64,000 bases of DNA from Chlorophyllum brunneum (GCA_963576785.1 OY756148.1:2156217-2220216); one strand, 5' to 3'; numbered from the stretch's first letter, positions 43,049 through 56,988 are shown. Notes: a model not told the origin generated them from the sequence alone. Program-made: numbers and translations.

Positions 43049-45068
43049 ATGCCAACCCTATCACCATCGACCATTGTTTGCGAAAAGGACCCGAGCAGTG
43101 AAATAAAGTGCAGCCGTAATAACGACTGTGTTTGTCTGAACATTCTGAACCACAGCGAACACCCTCAGTACCTTCCAATTTGGAGGAAATGGTTGGCCGT
43201 TGTTGTAGTTAGCTCGGCTTCGTTATGCGTAACGTGCGCTTCTTCCTTGGTACGATTAAACCTGACACGTAAACTGAACACTTCAGAACTGAGTACTGCA
43301 GGCCGCATTTGCCGAGGATGGTGTCTCTCGTGAATTCCACGTCGGTCGCATCGTTTCCGTGCTTTCCATCAGTCTCTTTGTTACAGGCCTGGGCATGGGA
43401 CCTCTGGTTGTCGGACCCCTGTCAGAGATCTACGGAAGAAATCCAGTGTACCGTATCTCATATGGGTTGTTCTTCGCCTTGACATGGCCTGTCGCTTTTG
43501 CCCCCAACATAGGTACAATTTATTAAGAAAAACTCATCAGATAGGACTCATAGTTATTCTTTATAGCTGTATTTCTTGTGTTTAGGCTGATCACAGGCTT
43601 CTGCGGATCCGCTTTCTTGAGCGTTGCAGGGGGCAGCGTCAGCGATTTGTTCTCGGATGAAACAGTAGCAAAGTATGGTTTTGACGGCAGTCGGGGATCT
43701 ACACTCACACTCTAAGAAGCCCCATGGCTTTTTATACTATTAGTCCGTTTTTGGGACCCGTGCTTGGTCCCCTTGTGAGTGGGTAAGTCCCATCTCTCCT
43801 CGTTTAAGAATTAAGGTGACGATCCTCAGATTCATCAACCAAGTGAGTCACTTTAAAATTAAAGGGAATCGGCGCGGGTAACGAACCTGACAAGCACCTA
43901 AATTGGCGTTGGACGTACTATCTCATTCTCATCTGGTCCTCCGGTCAACTTATCGCCCTCTTTCTTGTAAGTAGTCCGTCATTTAGGTGGATTGTAATTC
44001 TCATGACTCTCTTCGGTAACGGAGCCAGTTTGTACCGGAGACGTACGTCCCAGCCCTAATGAGAGCAAAGGCTCGCCGTGTTCCATCAACCGATGGGGGA
44101 CTAAGAGCCTATCGGGGCCCCGAAGGAGGTGTCCTCAGGTCAGTGATCATCAGCTGTTCCACGCCCTTCAGTGAGAGGTCTCCCATATTTTGAAAGGAGA
44201 CTGGGCTTATGTTTGCAGAGCTTTTGCTCCTGGACAGGATGGCACTCCTTCTGGACGTGTGGTAAAGTTTGATGTCGTCGAGGAGGGTGTAGGAATCTTA
44301 CACTTAAATCCAGGAACGCGCTGATTCTGGGGATACTGTATCTATCTTTTCAAGCTTATCCCATAATATTCCAAACTGGGCACGGATTCAGCCTTCAGGA
44401 GACTGGGCTCGGATTTCTTGGTATCGGGGTTGGAATGATTCTCGGCTTATCAACTCAACCATGCTGGAATAGGTGCTTGGGTCATTACGAGCAGTCGCGT
44501 TGAACAAGCTAACAACAACAGATTTTATGAGAGAAGCTCACGGCAGAACGATGGTGTATTGCCTCCGGAAGCACGACTTTACATGGGACAAATAGGAGGC
44601 ATCCTCGTACCCCTCGGTAAGTTTGATGTTCAGTCCAGTGAGCTAGATGATCTAAAACGCTAAGTAGGCTTATTTTGGCTAGCTTTCACCACATACCCGG
44701 CGGTACCATGGATTGTTCCGATCCTAGCTTCTGTTCCTTTCGGATGCGGGATTTACTTTGTATTCACATCAACTTTCACCTATCTTGTCACTACATACAG
44801 ACCTATCGCCGCTTCTGCTATGGCGGCAAACAGCGCCATGAGATCCACCTTCGCAGCTGTTTTCCCACTCTTCGCAGGGGCGATGTACAAGAGACTTGGG
44901 ACGGTCGGCGCTACTGCTCTTTTAGCTGGCCTAACCACTGCGATGGCACCTTTACCGTGCGTTTCGTTGTCCTATAGAGTTCCTAGTATTAGTAACCTTC
45001 AGCATTGCAGCTTCGTCTTTTCACGAATAGGACCACGCCTGCGCCGCGATTCGCGGTTCGCGGTGTAG
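43049..45068 (+). CDS. MFS transporter, DHA1-type drug:H+ antiporter
   Basis: Multi-exon 12-TM major facilitator. After the N-terminal cytosolic part (MPTLSPSTIVCEKDPSSEIK) TM1 is KWLAVVVVSSASLCVTCASS; exon 1 ends at 43249 and the next exon begins AAFAEDGVSREFHVGRIVSV. Motif A is GPLSEIYGRNPVYRISYGLF between TM2 and TM3. Further landmarks: RLITGFCGSAFLSVAGGSVS, SDLFSDETVA, PFLGPVLGPLVSGFINQ (antiporter motif C-like), WRWTYYLILIWS, FVPETYVPALMRAKA, then in the second half RFYERSSRQNDGVLPPEARL, GLFWLAFTTYP, AASAMAANSAMRSTFAAVFP and the C-terminus RIGPRLRRDSRFAV, typical of the polyamine/multidrug DHA1 group. About ten introns, including 43250-43301. No biosynthetic cluster genes adjoin it, so the substrate is unknown. 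Confidence 0.85.
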
Positions 45069-46564
45069 ACACTATACATCCCCGAACAGGCCGTGAGGGA
45101 CGCTCCTCTGAGTCAATTGACCTTTGGACGGGTCCTGTGCAACAGGAATTCAAGGATCAATGCGCTTACATGTTGGAGGAACCGTAGCTGTCTCTTGGGA
45201 CCGGCAACCATTGTATGGTATCTATTACCAGGACATGTAATAGATATTTTCGTTAGAAGAATGTAAAGGAAGTACTGAAGTAGTTTTTATAGATCATCGT
45301 CGGTGGTGTCTTTCGGACATTTGGGAAGGCGAAGAGATGGGCATCACTACACAGTTGAATACGCATGACAGATTACGGTAGAGGAGCATTGTCAATCAAG
45401 CCTCCTGTGTTACACACACATTCTTATACGACTTGCCGTGCCGGTGGGGTTACTTGAAGTAGGGCTCGTCAATAGGATTTTCTACTCATCACTGCTCACA
45501 TCTTCGTGTTGACTTCACGGGATAGCATGCCCCTTACCTCATTTATCCGGCTTGCAAAAACATGTATATGGTAGATCACGATTCTGCCACAATACCTGAA
45601 GCCTCCAATGGGGATATCAATGGGAATAACATGCCGAGTAACCCCAGAAACGATACACGCGTGCTCAGAATTCATCTTACCGGCGAGCTGAAAATCACCA
45701 ATTTGATCTGGACGTGGCCAGCGAGCTGCCTGGATCTTGGGGCTCTAGGTTGTTCTCGACCAGGTGAGCCTCGTTAGTTATTCAATGGTACTTGGCCCTG
45801 GCTCGAAGACTTCGAATCAGAAAAGGATTCTTAAACAAGATCACGTACGCTGCGTATTCGTTCGTACTTAGGCTATTTACATAGCATTAAAGTAATGCTC
45901 CGGCTCGATGATACGGAATTCAATTGTGCAAGAAGCGAGCGGTGGCACGGTGACTCGACGGTCTCCCGGAATGGGCTTGTGAAGAAATCTAGCCATCTTT
46001 GGTCCTGATTGTGGCTCGGCTCAGGAATTACAGCTGTGCTTCTTTATGAAGCTCAGCATGTTCTATTACACTGTGAGAGTGTGATCCCTTCACTTTAAAA
46101 TGCAGAGGCCCGGTCCATGTGAACACTTTTAAATGTCACCCCATGTTGTCTAAGGCAGGTTCACAAATATAGGTCGTGAGACCGCGGGAAGGAACGCTAA
46201 ATTGGGCCATGAATCGTGAGGATAAAGAATGGTGCCAAGTATATGGTACCCGCAGCAATGTGCTAGAAGCCATTTCAGCTTCTCGGGCTCCTATGAAACC
46301 GTTATGATTAGACTGCCCACCTGAGTTACCGGTGGCGGAATCGCTTAACTTTGCGGGTGAACTTATTGTGTCACGTGACTGTTAGCTGGGTATGCTGCGA
46401 ATTACGGTCGACGGGACATGGGACACACACACACACATCGATCAGTGTCATTTGGTACAACGTATCATTTTAAGAAACGAACAGGGTATATATGTGTATA
46501 CATATAGTGTCGCATTACAAGCTAAAAGGGGCTAGAAGTTTCATGAGACGAGTCCTGGGAAAGA
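45069..46564. other. 1.5 kb without a recognised gene
   Basis: A short plus frame at 45562-45777 lacks motifs. A purely alternating ATATATGTGTATACATATA-like segment occurs at about 46488-46508 and a (CA)n microsatellite at 46423-46437. No coding signal recognised. Confidence 0.4.
46423..46437 (+). repeat. (CA)n microsatellite
   Basis: Seven to eight consecutive AC dinucleotides. Confidence 0.8.
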
Positions 46565-49254
46565 TTAGAGACGCTTCTGATGAAGGGCGTCCAAAGCGGC
46601 ATGACACCGCATGTGCAAGGCATTCTAAAGCGATTGTAAGTAGCGAATAGTGGAGAGAAGAGGCCATGAAACATACCTCCATGCTATATTTACCCTATCC
46701 CAGTTGCGCATCAGTCGCGGACAGGGCTAACGTAAGAGTGGCGCACCTTTTTGCCGGAAGGCCCGACCTCCAGATGTTTGCCAGATATTACGAGCTCAAA
46801 CTCGTTTCGAGCGGCATCGTGATGACCCTGGCAAGCTAACAACCTTCCCAGTTCATAGTCTACGAGATCAAAGTGGAGGTAGGTGAAATCTGCGAACTAT
46901 ACTTACGAGTGTGATAGACAATATGATGATCCAGCTCGATTTTGGGACCCCTTTTGAGCACCAATCGAAAAGCTTCTTCGGAACCGTTCCCTGCCTCTTC
47001 CTTGGGAATTGTTACTGCTTCATCCGGATCGAGTACGGCGTCCGGATCCTGTTCAAAGAATCAGAGAGAAGTATTCAGGGATGCAGAATAGGGGCTGACG
47101 GGATATGCAACGTAACGAAGGCAAACTCCCTTGAGGAATTGGGCTAAGCAGTAATCGTCCCAGTAACCATGTCCTGCCTCATAGTTCTTAGGTTTCAGTT
47201 TGTGAGCACTGAGCTTCGTCAAGAGCTTCTCGATCTCAGGTAGCATCTTTGTTATTATGACTTCCCGAGGAGCGTGAGCAATGCCGAGGAAGATGTATGC
47301 AAGTTCGAGGGCCGGAAGCGCTAGTCGATTGCCTTGTTGCGAGAATTTGCGGGATTTACGAGCCACGAATTTCTGTGAAGCGTTTCAGCAAGCCTTGATG
47401 GTCACACAACATGCGGCGTACCTCGAGAGGAATCGACTTTCCCGCAATTTTCTGTCTCAAGTCGGGAACCTGCGCCAATAGATCCGCTGTTTCTTTCTTC
47501 CGTGTTTCATCGCCTATTTCCAACAGACAAACCGCCATTCCGTAAGTATAGATAGCTTTAGACCACTATATACTTTGAATTATTATCAGATTGTAGTGAG
47601 ATAATCCAACACACCGTTGCTTCCGCCTTGAGATCAGTCCAACAGTTCAAACTAGAGGGTATATCCCACAAAGCAAGATTAGCAATAGCAATTTCCCAGA
47701 AGGATATATGATGTAGGTTGCGGTATTGTTTCTGGGATTCCATGGCCTTGGTATAATAATGGACTGCCTTCTTAGGTTGAGATTGACAGAGAGCGAGGCG
47801 GCCAGCACCGAATAAAAAGAAAACGCCTGCATCATCATCAGAATAAAGCCTTGGAATGAATTAGAAAAACATGCCATTAGGGTATCGTTTCAGATTCCAC
47901 TTGAGGATTTTGTCGGCGATGGAGACATCAACACCATCAAACGTAAAGCTCGAAAGCACAAGATGGAAGATGAGAAGCGCCATATCGCAGATGGTGCGTC
48001 TTACGCCTTCCTCCTCTACAATAGTCAAAATGAACCTCGGACGTCAAGGAGCGGCTCGTATTCACGTACGAGCACTGATTTCGGGCCCCGCCTTCTCGTG
48101 TGTCCATCCGCCAGCCTTCATCAGAGCTTCTAAACCAAGTTTACGATCCCCGTGGTATCCGAACAACTCGACGAGCGTCATGAGCTTTCCGGGCATTAGA
48201 CTCAAGATGATATGGCTTATCCCAATACCGAGGTAGACACCAGAGCGGAAATGAGCATCAATAGCCTTGTCAATCGGACCTTCGCCCCTGGCTCTTGCCT
48301 CAGCATCCACAGTGTCGAGAAATTGGCCCAGTTGTCGGTATATCCCGATCGTGGTTCGCATGTTCAAGCTATGAGGTGCAAATGACATTCATGAGTACAT
48401 TACCAGGCTGAAGATCGATACTTACGCTTCTTTGATGAACGCAAGCCAATCACCAGAATAGACGATTCCAAGTAGCGCCTGTGGGTGGATATGAATTTAG
48501 AGAGCATCGAGTAAGAAAGTTCCCACCTTCTCGAAAAGGCTCTCGGCGTAGACAAGCTCCGCATGTCGCTCCACGGGGGTCATCGTTCTGATGTTACTGA
48601 TACCAGAGCTGAGGTGAGAAACGACGTAGCCAGCAAGTTGTGAGCCAAGGAAGGCATGCTTTCTACGATGTTGGTTGGCAATTTGGTTGCCGTGCCTTGT
48701 ATGATTAATACCTGCCAAAAGATCCTAGAGTCAAAGGTTACTTGCTGAGCATGCTTACAGAGGAAAAAGTACGTGCAACATCCGCGTACGACATAAGGCC
48801 TTTGACGCATTGTATAAGCCCGTATCCGGTGGCGAAATAAAGACGCTGTCTGTGGAAGGGATGTTAACGCATGGGTAGGGCACTGGCGGAGAGCAACTAC
48901 GCACTTGGTCTCGTCCATCTTATGACAGTACTCCTCCGACTCTAACATATGAGAGGACAAGAAAAGCTCTAGCGCATAGCTCACTCCTGGTATATCTCCC
49001 AAAGCCTCCTCGGGTAAATAGAGTCGATTCACGTCTGGAGGCGAACCGAGCTGATAAATAGGTTTCCAAGACGGAGTGCGGTCATCAACGGGTAAAGCAG
49101 GTGAGATATTTGAAGTCGCAGGAGTGAAGGGAGCTTCATCAGTTCCGTTGGCAGCAAACGAAGTGCCTGTCCCGGTTGTAGATGCTGAACCTGATCTACT
49201 GACAACGTTGTCACCGCTCGCAGAGGACGCACTGGGGGGTATATGAAGAGACAT
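46565..49254 (-). CDS. IML2: IML2-like / TTC39-family TPR protein
   Basis: Member of the TTC39/Iml2 family; yeast Iml2 is a mitochondria- and lipid-droplet-linked protein needed for clearing inclusion bodies. The minus-strand gene starts MSLHIPPSASSASGDN and has a Ser/Thr-rich leader. Recognised segments in order: PGVSYALELFLSSHMLESEE, RLYFATGYGLIQCVKGLMSY, NQHRRKHAFLGSQLAGYVVS, MTPVERHAELVYAESLFEK, ALLGIVYSGDWLAFIKEA, LNMRTTIGIYRQLGQFLDTV, FRSGVYLGIGISHIILSLMP, FGYHGDRKLGLEALMKAGGW, GVFFLFGAGRLALCQSQPKK, YWDDYCLAQFLKGVCLRYV, HYELGRLLACQGHHDAARNE, GKHLEVGPSGKK and the final exon NALHMRCHAALDALHQKRL ending at 46565. The last two introns (near 46750-46700 and 46675-46625) keep frame. About nine exons; expected size ~700 residues matches the family. 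Confidence 0.9.
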
Positions 49255-52033
49255 AAGGATATGGGGGTCAGAGAGTGGAAGATAAGGTCAGGACGGATCC
49301 ACGGGATATGGGGAAGCGTGGCAGCTGACCGGAGAGAAGATGGAGAAATGGGAGCTGCTCAGGCGCTCGGCACACATGTGAACTCTTGAGGCTTCCTTGC
49401 AACGTATCAAATCTCTCAACTGACGCGCGTGTGTGCGATAACCTGTGCTGCTTTCAGCGCGCTCACTACCCTCACTATAAGATTCAAATTCACCTTACGA
49501 ACAATAAGCTTTTCCCTCCATTCTCTCTATCTATGGGTAAATATACAATATAATACAGTTGGCTTTTGTTTGGGTCTTTTCCCACAATTACATAATCATC
49601 CGTTGGTTTTCGGACAATTCACACACTGTCACTTGACTGGCTGATGCATAAAAAGCACACGGCTCCTCAGGCCTCAGGATCCGAAGGAGGGAGAAGCCTG
49701 GGCGCTTGATCCAAACGATCACTGCATGGACCAACTAATAAACAATACAAGCACCCGTGCTCTTTCACGCTGGTGTCGGCGGGACGCTTGTTATCCCTAT
49801 TTTTGGCTGTTCATCATTGTACTGGCTCTTTTCGCTCACGCGCTTCTGAACTGGTTCTGTGTTATTTATCGACATGAACGAAAGCCCAGCTTGGGCCAAC
49901 TTCTGTCGCGCCCGGCATCAGTCTAATGAACTGGGGAATGAGAAAAAGCGACTAGTTGGTCTGACCTGGTCACGACGCTCTCAAGTTCGCGTCGTAGATA
50001 CCGGCTACCCATTTTCCGCGGAGCCAGGAGCCCATCAGTACAGTCAATGGGACGCTCCTCGAGTTTCTGTCTCTTGACCTCGTTCAAAAACAGACCCTTG
50101 TCCAGCCCCATGGCACTAAGATGGGAATACAACGGGTACTGAAATCAACCGATGAAACGAAAGCGAAATAAAGGCATTCGCTGCAGAGACGCACGTGCAT
50201 GGGCTAGATACCTCACATGTCGGTACGATCTGATAGCGTATCATCGCCATTCACTCTAAAGCCCCAAGCCCCAAGCTCCCTCTGCGGCATTACACCAGTT
50301 CATCTGATTCCCGACACATTTTTTCATTATCAACACAGGATAACAAGGGGTAACATCATGCGACCCAGCATTCACCGCCACAATTGCAGTGCGATGCCTA
50401 GGTATTGGGTCCAAGGCCGCGGTCAGTCGCATGCATGGCGAACCACAACGGGTGCGGCTGTCTCTGGGGGACTACATAGGAGCATTTGAGGTGGATAACC
50501 GGCCAGTCGCACCAGATCCAGTCGCATGCGGACACAATTCAAGCTCTTCGGGTTTAAGGGTATGCTCTGACTAAAATATTTTATAAAAGACCCAGAACAG
50601 GTTCCTTTCGTCCACGCTGGTCCGTCGTATGCTCAACTATGGTCGGTCATTCTTGAACACTTAATTACCGGTGTCTAATTTTGCAGTAATGAACCATAAC
50701 GCATTTCTCCGCCAATCAAACAATCCTATGTTTCAGTTCACTCGTGCTATGAAATCTCAGGTCAATGGGTATATTGGGACACAAATTTACACACCATAAG
50801 TGACATGCACCTTCTCTCAAGAAAACCACGCTGTTTGTGTGGAGATCGGAATCGTTCAGGACGTTCCAAGAAGCAAAGATGAGTACCCCGCGGAGAGAGC
50901 CGCGACGTTGGTGTTGGTCAGCCAGGTGGTCATGGTGTAAGGAGGCCCCTTAATTTCGGATGATTTCTTCCACTCTCTGTCCTGTTCCAAGACAGGTTGA
51001 CATGATGTTTGGTGGATTCAACAATATACTAGAGAATAATAACTCGAAGTCCCCCTGCTTCCCTAACCAGTCCTGGGATTTGTTGCAGTCCCAGTCCTGG
51101 CTTCCCGGTAACTTCGCGAATTCAATGCAAAGCATACTGTACAGGGTGGAGTGCTTAAAGATGACCATAACCTACGTTGAAAGGGGTAAACTGGTCTTCC
51201 GTATATCAGAAGTTCCCGAGCCAGCTTTCTCTTAACCCCTCCGAAGCACCATCTGCTGGTTGCATGGATCTGTATCTGTCATGCTGCGTACTGTAGATAT
51301 TCCGCCAATAAGATATACCCTATTTACCGCCGCGAACAACATTTTGTGCGCTTAGTGGGTCCACAGCAGTTTGGTTTGTGTTGGATTGTACACCGGGCAT
51401 GAATTTTAATGGACATTCCGCATAGGCCGAGGTGGAATTTCGGTGGCAGAGATGTTATCTGTAAAGTCCATTCGCGTGATCATTAAAATCAAATCAGATT
51501 ACAGACAAAGCAGGACAACTTCAATTTATATTGTAGTTCATTGGATCCTGGCGGTGCGCCTCCCGGTCATCCGCCACTACACGTTTCGTAAAATGACCTA
51601 TCATGCACCATACGCAGCGACTCTGAAATGAAGAACGGTAAATAACAGGTCGCCGACCACTGGCCGACTAGCAATTGTTTATGCTGTCAGAAGAATGAGG
51701 GTATAACCGAATGAATTATATTTAGCGGTAACTTGTTAGGAGACCGCTTGCTCTTCCCCCTTCAGGCGGCCTCGCAAACCCCGATGAATAGGTTTAAATG
51801 GGCATTCTAAATCCGGTAAGCCGGCCTGACCATGGTTCGAAATTAGACTTGTGTCGGGTTGCACCCCTTGGGTCAGATGGGTCGCCTGAACAAAAATATT
51901 GACGCTCATCAAGGCCTGCAGATAAAACAGAATTACGGTGAACTTGTATGGGAGTTGACCAGATGATTTATTAGGAACAAGCTGACATATATGAAGGGGG
52001 AAAGAGTAACAAGATAGAAGCCTAGAATATACT
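49255..52033. other. 2.8 kb without a recognised gene
   Basis: Longest frames (50217-50489, 50960-51235 plus) have no recognised motif. The first ~150 bp are the IML2 promoter. The rest appears non-coding; no repeats stood out. Confidence 0.35.
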
Positions 52034-55000
52034 CTAGCTCCTGGAAAAAATCATGCGAGCTTTTCGTTTCGATTTGACAGGTAGAGTTATGTCATCGTAG
52101 ATGGTTGGTGTTTGCGGAGTTATCTGGGACGCGCTCAGGTCCTTTTCAGATCCATCACCACAAAGCAGCTCAGAGTTCTGGGACTCCGCGAGCTGCAGGG
52201 TTTCTCCCTCAGACTGAATAACCGTACTCGCCGTTGTCGGCGTAGCAGGAGCTGTGTCAGGTTCCACCGCGAGTAGGTGAGCCAAGGGATGAATAGTCTG
52301 AATCGTGGTGTGATTATTGAAGCGGAGGCTCAGGTTCGGCGTTGATGGTGTAGATAGAATCGGTGAAGATCGTCTCGACCTACTGAGAAGAGCGCGCATC
52401 TCATCCTTGAGAGACGTTATCTCATCCCTCATTGCCTGTACCTCCCCAATACTTGAAACGAGTGCCCTCCCCTCCTTCAGACTACGAAGTTGGTCCCTGA
52501 GGGCGTCCATTTCAGCCCGCATAGCCTTCATGTGATCGTGTTCTACTGGCGCCTCCCTTGCCTTCTGTTCTTTCAGCCAGGACATCTCCGCCTTCATCAA
52601 CCGTAACTCGTCATTCAACCGTGCGACTTCGCTCGACTCTACTTGTATACGGGAGCGAAAAGATGGGTAAGCAAGAGGGGAAGGTAATGTAGGAGTGTAA
52701 GGCGGCGACTCATCCCTAGACGGCATTTCCACAGCTCTGGCCTTTCCCTTACTACCCCCTGTAGTTTTTTCTGACGGTATGAGCTCTTGATCCGCTGCTA
52801 TCTCTAGCAAGTCGTTCAAGCCCGTCAAGGTATCCCGCACCATTGAAACAACTTTTCTCACGACGATACCACCTTCCCTGATCGAGAGACTCTCACCCCT
52901 CTTCTGGCTCTTGAATGTCGCCTCAGCGTCATCTTCTTCATCCTCATCCTGGTCCCTTTGGCGCTTGCGGGTTGTCGACTGAGAATCAACAAGTCCATCA
53001 TGTACCATGTTAGCATGAGTGGGCGTTATACGCACGGCGGGCTGAGCATTGTGAGGTTGATTGGGTACGAACTGGGCCGGTTGGGCATTCGGGTAGTATC
53101 TGGGGTCAGGCACCGGGCTGTGGCGAGGTGTTGATTGAAGGGGAAGCCGGGACATCGAGGCATCAGAGTCAGTGGCGCGTATTCCAATCAGGGAGAGGGG
53201 TGTCGTTGGTGTACTCGCGCCATTCGGCATTGCGCTCCCAGTTTGATGATACTGGAGTGTTTGGACCTCGACCTCGTGTGCTAAGATATCATTCGGCAAT
53301 AGTACCTGTCCTGCGAAGGTTTGGGGAGCGCTGAATGGAGCCGACGCAGTCACTAGCTCCGTCCGAATGAAATTATTCCATGCAGGAGTAGGTATAGGTT
53401 GAGTGGTAAATGGTGGAATCTCTGCCGGATGCGACGAAGTAGGAGGGGCAGATGATGTAACGGAGAGAGTTGGGTTGGGTGTGTGCATCGGGAGCGGGGC
53501 TGGTATTAATGGTAGGAATGGAATAGTAGGCGAAGATGTCCGGTCGGATGACGCAGATGATAGTTGTGGGGCGTAACCATCGGATCCTGGAGTCGGTTTG
53601 GATGTCTCCTCAGCTGTACTTGTTGAGATCATTGGAGAAACGGAAGCCAGTTTTTGCTTGGCGGCTTCCGGTCCTTCATCCCCTATTCGTTGAGGGGACG
53701 AGGGAACCCGGATCGGCGTCGGGGCAGTATCTCGTGGTGGCTGACATTCCACGATAGTAATCAGCGGAGTAGTCGTACTACCATGTCCTTCCAGTGGTTC
53801 TACAAGCTGGGGGCCTGCTGCTCCTGCCCGAGGAAGCGCCGTGTCAACTCTTAGTATTGTATCCTTCGGCTTGGAGGCAACCGCAGATGCGGGGCGGGGA
53901 GAAACAGGTGGTGGTAGCATATCAATGGCAGCCACCCTTGACCCCGGGACAATGATGACGGGACTGGTTACGGGCGTACCAAAGTCCATATCAGAATCGT
54001 CGTCATAGTCGGAACTTTGGGTGTGTGTAAACTTCTGCACATTCTGCCGCGGAGTCGAAGGAAGAGGCGAGAGATCAATCGAGGCATCTTGGATAGATTC
54101 CGGGGTTGATATGTCGGACGACTGTTTTTCGTCTACTTTGGGCTCCATGATACCAGTAACATGGTTGCCAGCGTAATTGATTTCGGGCTCCGTGATCTCG
54201 GCGTCGCGCTTTTCAAAATCAGCCGTGGGTTCGCTTCTCGTACACTCAAGCTCCATTGTATCGTCCGGGGTTTCTTTCGCTGACCCTTCCTCCACATTCG
54301 GAATATGCCAACTCGAACCGTCTGTCACCGTGCGCGCGGTCAATGTGGGGGCAACAAACTGAGGGGGGAGGCTGACGGGACGCCGGCCAGAGAGTCCTCC
54401 CAATCCAGGTATCTCGTCGGGTGACGTAGAACGTAATTTGGTGGCTGGAGGCAGAAGCGGACTTAGGAAAATAGGTGTATGAGGTTGCGGAGGAGTGGAT
54501 GAAGACTGGTGCATCTCAGGTGCTTGTGGGACTATGTCAATACGAGAGTAGATATGGAATATACCAACCTACTTATATTATTTGGTTGATCCACCGATGT
54601 TGAGGATGGACGAGGGGGAAGCCAATACGGTGTTTGATGAGATGCTAGTTCTGCAGCGGTTGGTTTTACACTGAACGAAAAGCGGGTTAAAACATGTTGA
54701 TAAACGAGTAATGAACCTTACTCTGGGACCAGGGCCTCAACCCAAAACGCAGAACTGACGAAGAGTTCTGGAGACGCCCTGCCACAGTGAGATATTTCAG
54801 TGGGAGCAGTATAAGGGCCAGCCGATGCAGTATTCGGGATGGCAGGAATGGCTTGTTGTGTAGATTCTGTCAACGTTTCCGGTGAGATAGTCGGACTAGG
54901 GGTTGGCGTCGAGTCGATTGACGTGGGAGAAAGCCTCGGATCCACCTCCATACTCGCTTTGGAATTCTCCGTCTCGGCTTCGTGTACTAAATCCTGCTCA

Positions 55001-56988
55001 TGATCACTAAAGGACAATTCAGGGTTTATTGGCGTCAACGGAGATGTTTCAGGGGCCGGTTCTACACTCCTTGTCTTAGCCCGGACGCTGGAGACTGATG
55101 GTGGGGAATGCGACTTCGGGGGTTGCGTTCCCTCGGAGGCAGAGGCCAGCGACGGGGTGTGTCTTTGAGGTGATTGAGGTGATTGAGGTGATCGGGGCGA
55201 TTGGGGAGCTGATGGGATACTAAGAGGGGGGAGGGCAGGAGGAGTCGGAGATAGAGATGGCCTTGAACTCGCTTCCGCTGTCGAGGGGTAATCAAGTTGA
55301 AGTGGTTGTTGCGTAGTCGCTTCAAAGGTTGAATCCAGCTGAGAATGGGCAGGGCTGAGGGAATCGAGAGCCGCTGTGGGCAACCACCCATCATCCACTC
55401 GGCGCTCAGAGACGCTAGAGGGCGATATGCTTGACGAGACGGACGAGGGTAGACTGCTCAAGGGGGAATGTGACTAATTGAGAGTTAGCCAACAAAACCA
55501 AGTCAATCCTGCAAAGCTGACGCACTTTTTCAACGTCTGCAAAGCTAGGCTCAGGAGTTAGTTGTTTCAAAATTTCATGGACAACTTCCTGCTGAAGGAA
55601 AACAAATCAGTCAAGCGGGCTCGAAAGGAAAACGAAGATAATATCAAACACACGTCTGGTGTTTTCGATCTAGACTTTTCGACTGAAGGCGTACTATCAG
55701 CTGTTTCCTCTGCGGGCTGGGCTGTCGGTAAGGTGGGCAAAGGTGGTGGAGTCGGCTCAGGAGAGCTCCGTACATCATTGGGTGGACTGAGACGTCCATT
55801 CTGAGGAGGTGGTGAAGGAGCGGCGGGCAAGGATTGCTCTTCGTTTCTCTGCGGAGCGGACTCGTCAGCCCCTAACGTTGTGGGCTCCTCCGGGGGTAGT
55901 ATTGCCGCAGAAACTTCCTCTTGCTTGATCACATAATCATCCACCCAAACCCATTTCCCATCGCTCTCCTTCTTCAAACCACGAGTAATCATCCGACCAT
56001 CGATCCCGCTTTTAAGCTCATCCTGCGTTAATTTAAAACCTTTGTGACCTCTGAGAGCCCATCGTGACCAATCTAGGAAACGCGAGTCATTATGAGCTTT
56101 GTAAAATTCGCAGGAAAATATAATCGCCCAGTGTAGGCCCCACAACCACCGAAATGACGAAAAGAGGAGCGTACCTATCTTTAGAACATCTTTGGTGTAT
56201 TCGTCGTCCTCGAATTCAATGTAAAAATCCCTCAAAAACTCCTCTCTACTGATGAGCCAGTTTTTGTTGTAGCGAGCAAGGGCGCGGTCGAAGGTGGAAC
56301 ATCGCCATTTACGAGTCATTGCTTCAGGCTCACCCTGCTGCTCGGAGGCTTTAGATTTCATGACAGGGATTTCGATGATACCGTGCTTGCAAGCTGCTAG
56401 AGCTTCAGAAAAAAAGCCCTGACAAAGGCGGGAGAGGTGAAGAATGTCGAACTTGTAGTCGGACCACTCCTTCTCGCGCTGGCCACTAGTGAGGACGAGT
56501 TTTAGGCTTGCCCACTGGAATTTGGCGACGAACATCAAGGGGACGCGATAACCGCGAGGGACCTTGATACGTCGGGGTTTCTCGAAATCGCCATCGTCGT
56601 AGAGGGTAATCTCGATGAAAGATTGCTTTCCGAGTACAGGGGGAGGGACGGTGAAAACCATAGACCGAAGTTGAGAGATGATTTTGTCTTCGGACCAGTC
56701 GTATGGTCTGAAGTAATCGAGCTCGTCTGGATGTCGCCATGGTGCTCGAGCAACACCGTTGTCATCTTTTATTTTGCCCAGGGCGGAAGCGCGGGCGAGA
56801 ACGAGGTCAGAAGATTTCGATGAAGAACACACGCTATCATCGTCGTTATCGCTGTTATCCCCCCTGCTGCTCGAAGCCGCAGTGTGGGGGTTTCTGAAAC
56901 TGATGATGATGCTGGGTTTATTCCGAGGAGGTGATTGCTGCTTGGAGCGTGTCAGCCGGGAGGATGTAGCTTTGGGGGGCCGCGCCAT
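52034..56988 (-). CDS. Large unknown protein: N-terminal folded domain, long low-complexity middle, C-terminal coiled coil
   Basis: One minus-strand gene of about 1600 codons. Exon 1 runs 56988 to ~55655 (MARPPKATSSRLTRSKQQSP; then a basic and acidic Ser tract; then a folded part with LDYFRPYDWSEDKIISQLRS, FIEITLYDDGDFEKPRRIKV, EEFLRDFYIEFEDDEYTKDV, SRFLDWSRWALRGHKGFKLT and KWVWVDDYVIKQEE). A short exon reads QEVVHEILKQLTPEPSFADV. The next exon, to ~54718, is Ser/Pro rich. The last long exon (54514-52034 frame) is Pro/Ser/Thr rich with an acidic basic patch KRQRDQDEDEEDDAEATFKS and ends in a coiled coil (EVARLNDELRLMKAEMSWLK, MRAEMDALRDQLRSLKEGRA, VQAMRDEITSLKDEMRALLS). I do not recognise the N-terminal domain. 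Basic/acidic tracts suggest a nuclear protein; this is inference. Joining of the last two parts (54718 to 54514) is by a plausible intron pair and short exon, less certain. Confidence 0.7.

Noticed and set aside
49923..51235. Several 60-90 codon frames in the 49-52 kb gap
   Set aside because: None shows a recognised motif or joins into a gene model.
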